The notes under the pieces are model-generated. The model was not told the origin of the DNA. It saw only the letters and a list, made by a program, of their open reading frames with translations, and searched no databases. Source: Modestobacter versicolor (lineage in GTDB: Bacteria > Actinomycetota > Actinomycetes > Mycobacteriales > Geodermatophilaceae). From it: 64,000 nt of DNA. The translations under genes and the position numbers were made by a program. Location of the stretch: contig NZ_JACIBU010000001.1 of the NCBI RefSeq assembly GCF_014195485.1, positions 1,984,001-2,048,000 of the forward strand, in the 5' to 3' direction. Positions 40,962 to 47,978 of this stretch are shown here, piece after piece. Numbering within the stretch: the first letter of the stretch is position 1; each line of letters opens with the position of its first letter.

Positions 40962-41708
40962 ATGGTGGGTCTCCTGCTCGAGCGGGTCGGCGCCTGGCCG
41001 GCCGTGCTGGTGCTCACCGTGACCGCCGTCGTCCTGACGCTGGAGAGCGGCGTGGTGCTCGGCGTGGTCCTGCCCGGGTCGACGACCCTCGTCGCGCTCG
41101 GGCTGTGGTCGTCGGCCACCGGCACCGACCCAGTGCTGCCCATCGCGGCCGCCGCCGCCGGCAGCGTCACCGGTGCACTGCTGGGACTGCGGCAAGGGCA
41201 CACCCGTCGAACGGCCCACGGCCCCGGTCACCCGTGGGTGCGTTCGCGCGTCGACCCGGTGGTCCAGCGGGTCCACGGCTGGCTGTCCAGGCAGGGCGCG
41301 GCCGGCACCGTCACGCTGCTCGCCGCTGCGCACTGGGTCGCGGTCGTCCGCACGCTGACCCCGCGGGTCGCCGGTGGAGCGGGCATCCCGCTGCGGCTGG
41401 CCGGGCCGGTGATCGCGGTCAGCGGCACCGCGTGGGCCGCCACCGTCGTGCTGCTCGCCCGCGCAGTGGGGCAGCGGGTCGCCGACGACGCGAGCTGGGC
41501 ACCGGCCGTCGTCCTCGGCGGGGTGGCCGTCGTGCTGCTGGTGCGCGCAGCGCGACGGCACCACCGGCCGGGGCGGGACGTCAGGACGTGGGTGGTGGGG
41601 TCATCTGGGCGACCCGGATCGAGTTGCCGAACGGGTCGCGGAAGCCGAAGTCGATGCCGTAGGGCTGCACGACCGGCTCCTCGGGCAGGTCGATGCCCTT
41701 CTCCTTGA
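40962..41708 (+). CDS. DedA-like (VTT-fold) membrane protein, copy 2, with antisense tail
   Basis: 248 residues from the ATG at 40962 (a GTG precedes it). Residues 1-205 match copy 1 throughout: LESGVVLGVVLPGSTTLVALG, VRTLTPRVAGGAGIPLRL, GPVIAVSGTAWAATVVLLAR, DDASWAPAVVLGG. After RRHHRPGRDVRTW the frame has no stop until 41708, running 128 nt antisense into the convergent VOC gene and adding about 40 Arg/Ser/Pro-rich residues. The original stop was probably lost, and the tail is unlikely to be functional. Confidence 0.7.
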   Translation: MVGLLLERVGAWPAVLVLTVTAVVLTLESGVVLGVVLPGSTTLVALGLWSSATGTDPVLPIAAAAAGSVTGALLGLRQGHTRRTAHGPGHPWVRSRVDPVVQRVHGWLSRQGAAGTVTLLAAAHWVAVVRTLTPRVAGGAGIPLRLAGPVIAVSGTAWAATVVLLARAVGQRVADDASWAPAVVLGGVAVVLLVRAARRHHRPGRDVRTWVVGSSGRPGSSCRTGRGSRSRCRRAARPAPRAGRCPSP

Positions 41709-42003
41709 GGGCCGCGTGGGTCTTGTGCGCGTCGTCGGTGGTGAAGAAGAGGTTCCCTCCCCCGGCGCCCTTGGTGACCAGGTCGCGCACCGTGTCGGCG
41801 ATCTCCGCGCTCACCGAGGGCGGCGCCGGCCGCTCGAGCAGCACCGCGTGCCCGGGGTCGGTGGGCAGCGCGACGGTGAGGAAGCGCATCGGCCCGAACT
41901 GCTGGTCGGTCTGGACCGCGAAGCCGAGCTTGCCGACGTAGAAGTCGAGTGCCTCGTCCTGGTCCAGCACGTAGAGGGAGGTGATCGAGATGGTGTTCAA
42001 CAT
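41581..42003 (-). CDS. VOC-family (glyoxalase/bleomycin-resistance fold) protein
   Basis: 140 residues. Two beta-alpha-beta-beta-beta modules: ITSLYVLDQDEALDFYVGKLGF in the first, NLFFTTDDAHKTHAALKEKG and YGIDFGFRDPFGNSIRV in the second. Such proteins bind a metal in dioxygenases, lyases or antibiotic-binding proteins; the role here is unknown. The AraC-type gene lies 10 nt upstream on the same strand, so the two form a small operon. The DedA copy 2 frame overlaps its 3' end. Confidence 0.82.
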   Translation of the reverse strand: MLNTISITSLYVLDQDEALDFYVGKLGFAVQTDQQFGPMRFLTVALPTDPGHAVLLERPAPPSVSAEIADTVRDLVTKGAGGGNLFFTTDDAHKTHAALKEKGIDLPEEPVVQPYGIDFGFRDPFGNSIRVAQMTPPPTS

Positions 42004-42013
42004 GCCCGGAACG

Positions 42014-42448
42014 CTAGGGCCGGGCCGGTGCCCCGGGCTTCTCCGGAACTGCGGTGTTCGAGCCGGGACGCAGCCAGCGCATGCCGAAGCAGCTGGGCAC
42101 CGGCGCGAGCGGGCCGCGCCGCCGGTGGACGCTCGGCGGCTCCCCCACGATCTCGGCGAACACCCGGCTGAACGTGCCCAGGCTGTTGAAGCCGACCGCC
42201 ATGCAGATGTCGGTGACCGTCTGGTCGGTGCTGCGCAGCAGGAACATCGCCCGCTCCACCCGGCGGCGCTGCAGGTACCGCTTGGGCGTCTCGCCGAACG
42301 TCGCCTTGAAGGTGCGGATGAAGTGCGCCTCGGAGACGTGCGCGATCCGGGCCAGCGCGGGGACGTCGAGCGGCTCGGCGTAGGAGCGGTCCATCGCGTC
42401 CCGGGCCCGCAGCATCCGCCGGTTGGAGTCCTCGCTCGCCCGGCTCAC
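42014..42448 (-). CDS. AraC-family regulator (DNA-binding domain only)
   Basis: 144 residues. Two helix-turn-helix units: LDVPALARIAHVSEAHFIRTFKATFGETPKRYL and VTDICMAVGFNSLGTFSRVFAEIVGEPPS, given in pieces. There is no ligand-binding domain, so it is a short AraC-type protein, usually co-transcribed with a small binding protein, here the VOC gene 10 nt downstream. A KdpE-box-like sequence lies 50 bp upstream of its start. Confidence 0.85.
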   Translation of the reverse strand: MSRASEDSNRRMLRARDAMDRSYAEPLDVPALARIAHVSEAHFIRTFKATFGETPKRYLQRRRVERAMFLLRSTDQTVTDICMAVGFNSLGTFSRVFAEIVGEPPSVHRRRGPLAPVPSCFGMRWLRPGSNTAVPEKPGAPARP

Positions 42449-42497
42449 GGCGCGATCATGGCAGCCGGCGGAAACCCGTCAAGGACGCCGGGGCGCG

Positions 42498-42515
42498 CGT
42501 CAGGACGGTGTCAAG
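42498..42515 (-). promoter_or_regulatory. Candidate KdpE box (third copy)
   Basis: The minus strand reads CTTGACACCGTCCTGACG, matching all 14 conserved positions of the motif. It lies between the AraC gene (start 42448) and a small membrane-peptide ORF (start 42555), so it may act on either. Confidence 0.55.
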
Positions 42516-42554
42516 ACGCTGGTCCGCCGGCTCGGCGCGGCGTCCGATGGAGGC

Positions 42555-42680
42555 GTGACCGACTCGTTGATCATCGCGCTCTGGGGTCTGCTGGCCATCG
42601 GCGTCAACACCGCGGTGGGCCGGTGGTGCCGTCGTCCCCGCGAGCAGCGGTCAGCACCGCCCGGAGACCTCCAGCGGTGA
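42555..42680 (+). CDS. 41-aa membrane peptide upstream of kdpD
   Basis: A GTG at 42555 opens TDSLIIALWGLLAIGVNTAV followed by GRWCRRPREQRS, a single helix with a basic tail, between two KdpE-box candidates. GGAGG lies very close to the GTG, so the start is not certain. It resembles in layout the 27-aa peptide in front of kdpF. Not a known family. Confidence 0.4.
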   Translation: MTDSLIIALWGLLAIGVNTAVGRWCRRPREQRSAPPGDLQR

Positions 42681-42745
42681 CCTCGTGCTCTGCTCCCCCA
42701 CCGGGAGCAGAGCACAAGCGTCCGGGAACACCTCGTCGGAGTGGT

Positions 42746-42763
42746 CTTGACGCGATCCTGACG
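42746..42763 (+). promoter_or_regulatory. Candidate KdpE box (fourth copy) upstream of kdpD
   Basis: CTTGACGCGATCCTGACG, 36 bp before the kdpD start. It differs from the copy at 39993 by one base. Suggests autoregulation of kdpDE. Confidence 0.6.
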
Positions 42764-42799
42764 CGGCACGGCGGCCGACCGGCCCCGGGCGGGACGATC

Positions 42800-45316
42800 A
42801 TGGAGGTCATGGCCCGCGGCACGTTGCGCATCTACCTGGGCGCCGCACCCGGCGTCGGGAAGACCTTCGCCGTCCTCGGCGAGGCGCACCGCAGGCAGGA
42901 GCGCGGCCAGGACGTCGTCGTCGGGGTCGTCGAGACCCACGGCCGCCCCCGCACGCTCGAGCAGCTCGACGGCCTCGAGGTGCTGCCCCGCGCGGAGGTC
43001 GCCCACCGCGGCGTCACGCTCACCGAGCTGGACGTCGACAGGGTGCTGGCCCGCCGGCCCGAGGTCGTCGTCATCGACGAGCTGGCGCACAGCAACGCCC
43101 CCGGTTCCCGCAACGCCAAGCGGTGGCAGGACGTGGAGCAGCTGCTGGCCGCCGGGATCAGCGTGCTCACCACGGTGAACGTGCAGCACCTGGCGAGCCT
43201 CACCGACGTCGTCGAGCAGATCACCGGCGTCGCCCAGCAGGAGACGGTGCCCGACGAGGTGGTGCGCCGCGCCGACCAGGTCGAGCTGGTGGACATGTCG
43301 CCCGAGGCGCTCCGGCGGCGGATGGCGCACGGCAACGTCTACCCCGCCGAGCGCGTCGACGCCGCGATGGGCAACTACTTCCGGGTCGGCAACCTGACCG
43401 CGCTGCGCGAGCTCGCCCTGCTCTGGCTCGCCGACCGGGTCGACGAGGGGCTGCGCCGCTACCGCTCCGACCACGACATCGACCACGTGTGGGAGACCCG
43501 GGAGCGGGTCGTCGTCGCGCTCACCGGCGGACCGGAGGGCGAGACGCTCATCCGCCGCGCCGCCCGGGTGGCCCGGCGCAACGGCGAGGGCGTGCTGCTG
43601 GCGGTGCACGTGCTCCGCTCCGACGGCCTGGCCGGGGTCTCCCCCGACGCCCTGCGGGCGCAGCGGGCGCTGGTCGAGGGCCTCGGCGGCAGCTACCACC
43701 AGGTCGTCGGCGACGACGTCGCGACCGCGCTGCTGAGCTTCGCCCGCGGTGCCGACGCCACCCAGCTGGTCATCGGCACCAGCCGGCGCACCCGGTGGGC
43801 CCGGGCGGTGCGCGGAGGCGTCGGCGGCGAGGTCGTCGCACGGTCCGGCGAGATCGACGTCCACATCGTCACCCACGCCGCCGCGGGCACCCGCGGCTGG
43901 CGGCTGCCCGTGCTCACCACCGCCGTCACCTGGCGCCGCCGGTGGGCCGCCCTCGCGCTCGCCCTGCTCGGCGTCCCGCTGGTCACCCTGCTCTGCCTGG
44001 CCGCCGACCCGGTGATCTCGCTGGCCAGCGTGCTGCTGGTCTTCCTGCTGCTGGTGGTGGCGGTGGCCCTGGTGGGCGGGCTGGGTCCGGCGATCGTGGC
44101 GGCGGTGGTCGGGGGTCTGGCGGAGAACTGGTTCTTCACCGCGCCCACCGGACGGCTCACCATCAACCGCGTCGACGACGTCGTGGCCCTGCTGGGCTAC
44201 CTGGTGGTGGGCGTCGCCGTCGCCACCGTGGTGGACCGCTCGGCCCGCCGGGCCACGGCCGCCGCCCGGTCGGCCGCCGAGACCGAGATGCTCGCCTCGC
44301 TGTCCCGCGCCGTCCTCGCCGGTGAACGCGCGCTGCCGAGCATGCTGGAGCAGATCCGGGAGGCGTTCGGCCTCGACGAGGTGACGATGGTCGAGCGCAC
44401 CGCCGACGGCGAGCAGACGGTGAGCACCTGCGGGCACGGCGGCGGCGGGCACAGCGAGGACGTGCCGATCACCGAGACCATCGCGCTGCGGCTGTGCGGC
44501 CGGACGCTGGACGCCGGCGACCGCCGCGTGCTGGTGGCGTTCGCCGAGCAGGCCGCCGTCGCCCTCACCCAGGGCCGGCTCACCGCGCAGGCCGCCGAGG
44601 CCGACCGGCTGGCGGCCGGCAACAGCATGCGCACCGCCCTGCTGGCCGCGGTCAGCCACGACCTGCGCACCCCGCTCGCCGGGATCAAGGCCGCCTCCTC
44701 GGCGCTGCGCTCCCCCGAGCTGGCGCTCACCGACGAGGACCGCGACGAGCTGGTCGCCACCGTGGACGAGTCCGCCGACCGGCTCACCGGGCTGGTCGAC
44801 AACCTGCTGGACATGAGCCGGCTGCAGTCCGGTGCGGTCGCCCCGGCGCTGAGCCCCACCGACCTGATCGGCGTGCTGCACACCGCCCTGACCTGGCTGG
44901 AGGCACCGCAGCGGGCGCGGGTGGTGCTCGACGCCCCCGACGACGTGCCCGCGGTGCTCGCCGACGCCGGGCTGCTGGAGCGGGTGGTGGCCAACCTCGC
45001 TGCGAACGCCACCCAGCACGCCCCGACCGGCCCGGTGGTGCTGCGGGCCGGTGCTGCGGCCGGGCAGGTCGAGCTGCGGGTCGTCGACCGCGGCCCCGGG
45101 GTGCCGACGGCCGACCGCGAGCGGGTCTTCGCCCCGTTCCAGCGGCTCGGCGACGCCCCGGCCGGTCAGGGCGTCGGGCTCGGCCTGGCGGTGGCCCGCG
45201 GGCTCACCGAGGCGATGGGCGGCACGCTCACCGCGGAGGACACCCCCGGCGGCGGGCTGACCATGGTCGTCGCGCTGGCCGAGGCGCCGCGGCCCGCCCC
45301 GGTGGCCCAGGCGTGA
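42800..45316 (+). CDS. kdpD: Osmosensitive K+ channel sensor histidine kinase
   Basis: 838 residues from the ATG at 42800 (GGGA 7 nt upstream); ATG 42809 is the alternative. KdpD N-terminal domain: RGTLRIYLGAAPGVGKTFAVL with the Walker A motif, DELAHSNAPGSRNAKRW and NVQHLASL. A USP-like region follows, then about four helices (DUF4118, about 385-480), a GAF-like linker, the His box AAVSHDLRTPLAGIKAAS (His620) and the ATPase domain (NLAANATQHAP, DRGPGV, GVGLGLAVARGL). It senses K+ limitation and phosphorylates KdpE. It overlaps kdpE by 4 nt. Confidence 0.94.
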   Translation: MEVMARGTLRIYLGAAPGVGKTFAVLGEAHRRQERGQDVVVGVVETHGRPRTLEQLDGLEVLPRAEVAHRGVTLTELDVDRVLARRPEVVVIDELAHSNAPGSRNAKRWQDVEQLLAAGISVLTTVNVQHLASLTDVVEQITGVAQQETVPDEVVRRADQVELVDMSPEALRRRMAHGNVYPAERVDAAMGNYFRVGNLTALRELALLWLADRVDEGLRRYRSDHDIDHVWETRERVVVALTGGPEGETLIRRAARVARRNGEGVLLAVHVLRSDGLAGVSPDALRAQRALVEGLGGSYHQVVGDDVATALLSFARGADATQLVIGTSRRTRWARAVRGGVGGEVVARSGEIDVHIVTHAAAGTRGWRLPVLTTAVTWRRRWAALALALLGVPLVTLLCLAADPVISLASVLLVFLLLVVAVALVGGLGPAIVAAVVGGLAENWFFTAPTGRLTINRVDDVVALLGYLVVGVAVATVVDRSARRATAAARSAAETEMLASLSRAVLAGERALPSMLEQIREAFGLDEVTMVERTADGEQTVSTCGHGGGGHSEDVPITETIALRLCGRTLDAGDRRVLVAFAEQAAVALTQGRLTAQAAEADRLAAGNSMRTALLAAVSHDLRTPLAGIKAASSALRSPELALTDEDRDELVATVDESADRLTGLVDNLLDMSRLQSGAVAPALSPTDLIGVLHTALTWLEAPQRARVVLDAPDDVPAVLADAGLLERVVANLAANATQHAPTGPVVLRAGAAAGQVELRVVDRGPGVPTADRERVFAPFQRLGDAPAGQGVGLGLAVARGLTEAMGGTLTAEDTPGGGLTMVVALAEAPRPAPVAQA

Positions 45317-45987
45317 GCCGGGTACTCGTCGTCGACGACGACGTCCAGCTGCTGCGGGCCCTGCGGATCAGCCTGCGCGCCGCCGGGCACGAGGTGGTCA
45401 CCGCACCGGACGGGACGACGGCGCTGCGCGAGGCGGCGGCCGCGCACCCGGACGTGATCGTGCTGGACCTGGGCCTGCCCGACCTCGACGGCACCGAGGT
45501 GCTGGCCGGGCTGCGGCCCTGGTTCACCGGCCCGGTGCTGGTGCTCTCCGCGCGCGCCGACAGCCAGGACAAGGTGGCCGCGCTGGACGCCGGCGCCGAC
45601 GACTACGTGACCAAGCCCTTCGACATGGCCGAGCTGCTCGCCCGGCTGCGGGCGGCGGTGCGTCGCGGCGGCACCGCCCCCGGCGAGTCCGTCGTCGTCA
45701 CCGACTCCTTCACCGTCGACCTCGCCGCCAAGCAGGTGACCGTGGACGGCGTCCCGGTGCGGCTGACCCCCACCGAGTGGGCGCTGCTGTCGGAGCTGGT
45801 GCGGGCGCCCGGCCGGCTGGTCGGCCAGCGGCAGCTGCTGCAGTCGGTGTGGGGGCCGGCCTACGAGCGGGAGACCAACTACCTGCGGGTGTACCTGGCT
45901 CAGCTGCGCCGCAAGCTCGAGCCGGACCCTGCGCACCCGCGGCACCTGCACACCGAACCGGGCATGGGCTACCGCTTCACCCCGTGA
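45313..45987 (+). CDS. kdpE: Response regulator of the kdp operon (OmpR type)
   Basis: 224 residues from a GTG overlapping the kdpD stop (GTGA). Receiver: SRVLVVDDDVQLLRALRISL, phospho-acceptor Asp52 (VIVLDLGLPD), and DDYVTKPFDMAELLARL. Winged helix: VRLTPTEWALLSELVRAPGRL, TNYLRVYLAQLRRKLEPD, TEPGMGYRF. It should activate kdpFABC by binding direct-repeat sites, for which the four CTTGACnnnnTCCTGACG copies in this region are candidates. Confidence 0.94.
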   Translation: MSRVLVVDDDVQLLRALRISLRAAGHEVVTAPDGTTALREAAAAHPDVIVLDLGLPDLDGTEVLAGLRPWFTGPVLVLSARADSQDKVAALDAGADDYVTKPFDMAELLARLRAAVRRGGTAPGESVVVTDSFTVDLAAKQVTVDGVPVRLTPTEWALLSELVRAPGRLVGQRQLLQSVWGPAYERETNYLRVYLAQLRRKLEPDPAHPRHLHTEPGMGYRFTP

Positions 45988-46019
45988 CTTCTCTGTTGCC
46001 CACCAGCTCTGCGTCGTAG

Positions 46020-46025
46020 TACTTT
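46020..46025 (+). promoter_or_regulatory. Candidate leaderless -10 (TACTTT) with flanking dyad
   Basis: TACTTT ends 6 nt before the ATG at 46032. GTAG and CTAC flank it (46016-46031), giving an imperfect dyad over the promoter that the XRE protein could use for autoregulation. Confidence 0.5.
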
Positions 46026-46031
46026 TGCTAC

Positions 46032-46316
46032 ATGCCGCCGCGCAAACGCTCCGACGAGGTCGAGCTGTACAACCGGCTCGCCCTGCTGCGAGCCGAGCGC
46101 GGCCTGTCCCGGCAGGAGCTGGCCGATGCGGTCGGCGTCCACTACCAGACCATCGGCTACCTCGAGCGCGGCGAGTACAGCCCCAGCGCGACCCTGGCCC
46201 TCCGGCTCGCCGCCGTCTTCGGGCTGCCGATGGAGGCGGTCTTCTCCCTCACCCCGTTCCGCGCACTGTCCGAGCAGGTCTACGGCACCCGACCCGACCC
46301 CCAGGAGACGCGATGA
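46032..46316 (+). CDS. Small XRE-family regulator
   Basis: 94 residues. The helix-turn-helix covers most of the protein: NRLALLRAERGLSRQELADAVGVHYQTIGYLERGEYSPSATLALRLAAVFG in pieces. It is the short XRE type that commonly precedes a membrane protein gene, with which it overlaps here by ATGA. Likely leaderless and autoregulated. Confidence 0.85.
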   Translation: MPPRKRSDEVELYNRLALLRAERGLSRQELADAVGVHYQTIGYLERGEYSPSATLALRLAAVFGLPMEAVFSLTPFRALSEQVYGTRPDPQETR

Positions 46317-46795
46317 CCACGAGCACCCGCACCGAGCGCCGCGCCGCACGCCTCGACGACCCGCGGTTCGAGCACCTGCGCACGCTGCGCGCCCGACGCC
46401 TGCTGGTCGGCGCCCTGTGCGCCCTGCTGGTCGTGGAGACGGCCCTGTTCGCGGTGCTGGACCGCGCACCCGTCGCCTCGGTGATCGGGCTGGGGGTGCT
46501 CGTGCTGGCCTTCGTCGTCTGCCTGGGCACCCTCAAGGCGAGCACCCGCGGGCTGGAGGAGCTGCCGGAGGAGGCGCTGGACGAGCGCCAGTGGCAGCTC
46601 CGCGGCGAGGTGTACGCCCTCAGCTACCGGATCGGGCTGGGGCTGCTGACCGCCGGGCTCGCGGTGGTGGCCGTCTGGCTGGCCGCGGGCTGGCCGGCAC
46701 CGGGCGAGGGCGTCCGGACCGCGGCGGTCGTGGTGCCCTTCCACGTCGCCCTGGTGCTGCCGACGCTGGTGGCCGCCTGGTCCCGCCGGGCCTGA
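46313..46795 (+). CDS. Four-helix membrane protein paired with the XRE regulator
   Basis: 160 residues. A charged N-terminus (TERRAARLDDPRFEHLRTLR) is followed by helices at about 31-48, 53-70, 104-124 and 133-155. A conserved-looking cytoplasmic loop reads EELPEEALDERQWQLRGEVYALSYR. That LDERQ motif occurs in small actinobacterial membrane proteins co-transcribed with XRE regulators, of unknown function. Confidence 0.7.
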   Translation: MTTSTRTERRAARLDDPRFEHLRTLRARRLLVGALCALLVVETALFAVLDRAPVASVIGLGVLVLAFVVCLGTLKASTRGLEELPEEALDERQWQLRGEVYALSYRIGLGLLTAGLAVVAVWLAAGWPAPGEGVRTAAVVVPFHVALVLPTLVAAWSRRA

Positions 46796-46817
46796 CGCAC
46801 CCGACCCGTCCGCCGGC

Positions 46818-46913
46818 CGCGCGCACTTTCCCGCGCGAAACCGCGCGTGCTTTCCCGCGCGAAACCGCGCGTGCTTTCCCGCGCGAAACCGCGCGTACTT
46901 TCCCGCGCGAAAC
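46818..46913. repeat. Four tandem 24-bp repeats with TTTCCCGCGCGAAA core
   Basis: Four head-to-tail copies at 46818, 46842, 46866 and 46890. The middle two are identical and the outer two differ by one or two bases. Each contains TTTCCCGCGCGAAA, an almost symmetrical core that resembles the cores of the palindromes at 59509-59587. They lie between convergent genes and may act as a terminator or protein-binding array. Confidence 0.85.
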
Positions 46914-46929
46914 CGCGACGGGGATCCGG

Positions 46930-47760
46930 CTACAGCTCGACGCCGCGCTCGCGGAGCCAGGCCACCGGGTCGACGCGCTTGCCGTCCATGCCGCCGCGGT
47001 GCACCTCGAAGTGCAGGTGCGGGCCGGTCGACTGGCCCCGGCTGCCGAGCAGCGCGATCCGGTCGCCGGCGCTGACGACGTCGCCCGGCGAGACCAGGAT
47101 CTTCTCCATGTGCCCGTAGACGGTGACGTCGCCGCTGACGCCCAGGATGTAGACGGCCTGGCCGTAGCCGCTGGCCGCGCCGGCGCGGAGCACCACGCCG
47201 TCCTCGGCCGCGTACTCGGGCGTCAGCATCGGCGCCGCCAGGTCGATGCCCCAGTGCATGGTGCCCCAGCGCATGCAGAAGCAGGTGGTCATCCGGGCGT
47301 TGTCCACGGGCGCCACCGCCTTGGGCCGGGCGGCCTCGGCAGCAGCCTCGGCGGCGGCCTGCTCCTGGGCGGCCTGCTCGGCCCGCTCGGCGCGGTTGGC
47401 CGCCACCTCCTCGAGGCGGGCCCGGGCCTCGACCTCGGTGATCGCCTCCTGCGGGCTCAGCGGCTCCATCTCCAGCATGCCCTCGGCGTCCGAGCCGAGG
47501 AGCTCGGAGACCGCGATGTCGTCGGCGGCGTCGGCCGCGGGCAGCGCCTGGGTGCCGATCAGCCCGGCGGCGAGACCGCCGGCGACCAGGGCGGCCAGCA
47601 GGGCGGCCGGACGGCGGCGGCCGGCGGCGGTGCGGCGGCGGGTGCGCCCCGGGATGACGGCGGGGAGCCCGGCGGAGGCGGCGGGGATGCTGGGCGAGGA
47701 CGGGGGCTCGACGTCGGTCCGGCGGCTGCGGACGGTCGTGCCGGCGTGCCTCGAACCCAC
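46930..47760 (-). CDS. M23-family metallopeptidase (LytM type), membrane-anchored
   Basis: 276 residues from a GTG at 47760; in-frame codons further upstream are not credible. A basic stretch (PGRTRRRTAAGRRRP) and one helix (about 54-74) form a signal anchor. A Glu/Ala-rich coiled segment follows (about 100-145, EARARLEEVAANRAERAEQ). The peptidase domain (about 160-275) has WGTMHWGIDLAAP with zinc ligands His and Asp, VYGHMEKI, and TGPHLHFEVHRGG with the HxH pair. It should cleave peptidoglycan cross-bridges outside the cell. The convergent tandem-repeat array lies just beyond its stop. Confidence 0.85.
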   Translation of the reverse strand: MGSRHAGTTVRSRRTDVEPPSSPSIPAASAGLPAVIPGRTRRRTAAGRRRPAALLAALVAGGLAAGLIGTQALPAADAADDIAVSELLGSDAEGMLEMEPLSPQEAITEVEARARLEEVAANRAERAEQAAQEQAAAEAAAEAARPKAVAPVDNARMTTCFCMRWGTMHWGIDLAAPMLTPEYAAEDGVVLRAGAASGYGQAVYILGVSGDVTVYGHMEKILVSPGDVVSAGDRIALLGSRGQSTGPHLHFEVHRGGMDGKRVDPVAWLRERGVEL

Positions 47761-47978
47761 AGTGCCTGCCCCTCGATCGTGTCCGGCATCCCCCGTGCAC
47801 CGGATCGGTCTCGCGGGGTAGCAAAACATCAAATGACAGACTTGTAATTCGGCACTCGGCGTGTTGGGCAGGACACGCCGTGCAGGCGCTCTCGATCGGT
47901 CCGGAACGGGCCGAACCGGGAGGCGCAGGTGTCGACACGGCGACCTGTCGACGTCGTCGGTGTCGACACGTCGACCGG

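Noticed and set aside
46818-46913. CRISPR array
   Set aside because: The 24-bp units are directly contiguous without spacers, and no cas genes are present.
46126-47847. 573-aa plus-strand frame across the tandem repeats and M23 gene
   Set aside because: It is antisense to the M23 gene, and its Phe-Pro-Arg-Glu-Thr repeat is simply the 24-bp repeat translated.
47761-47978. c-di-AMP (ydaO-type) riboswitch before the M23 peptidase gene
   Set aside because: Such switches precede some actinobacterial wall-hydrolase genes, but I could not identify the conserved core in this 200-bp leader.
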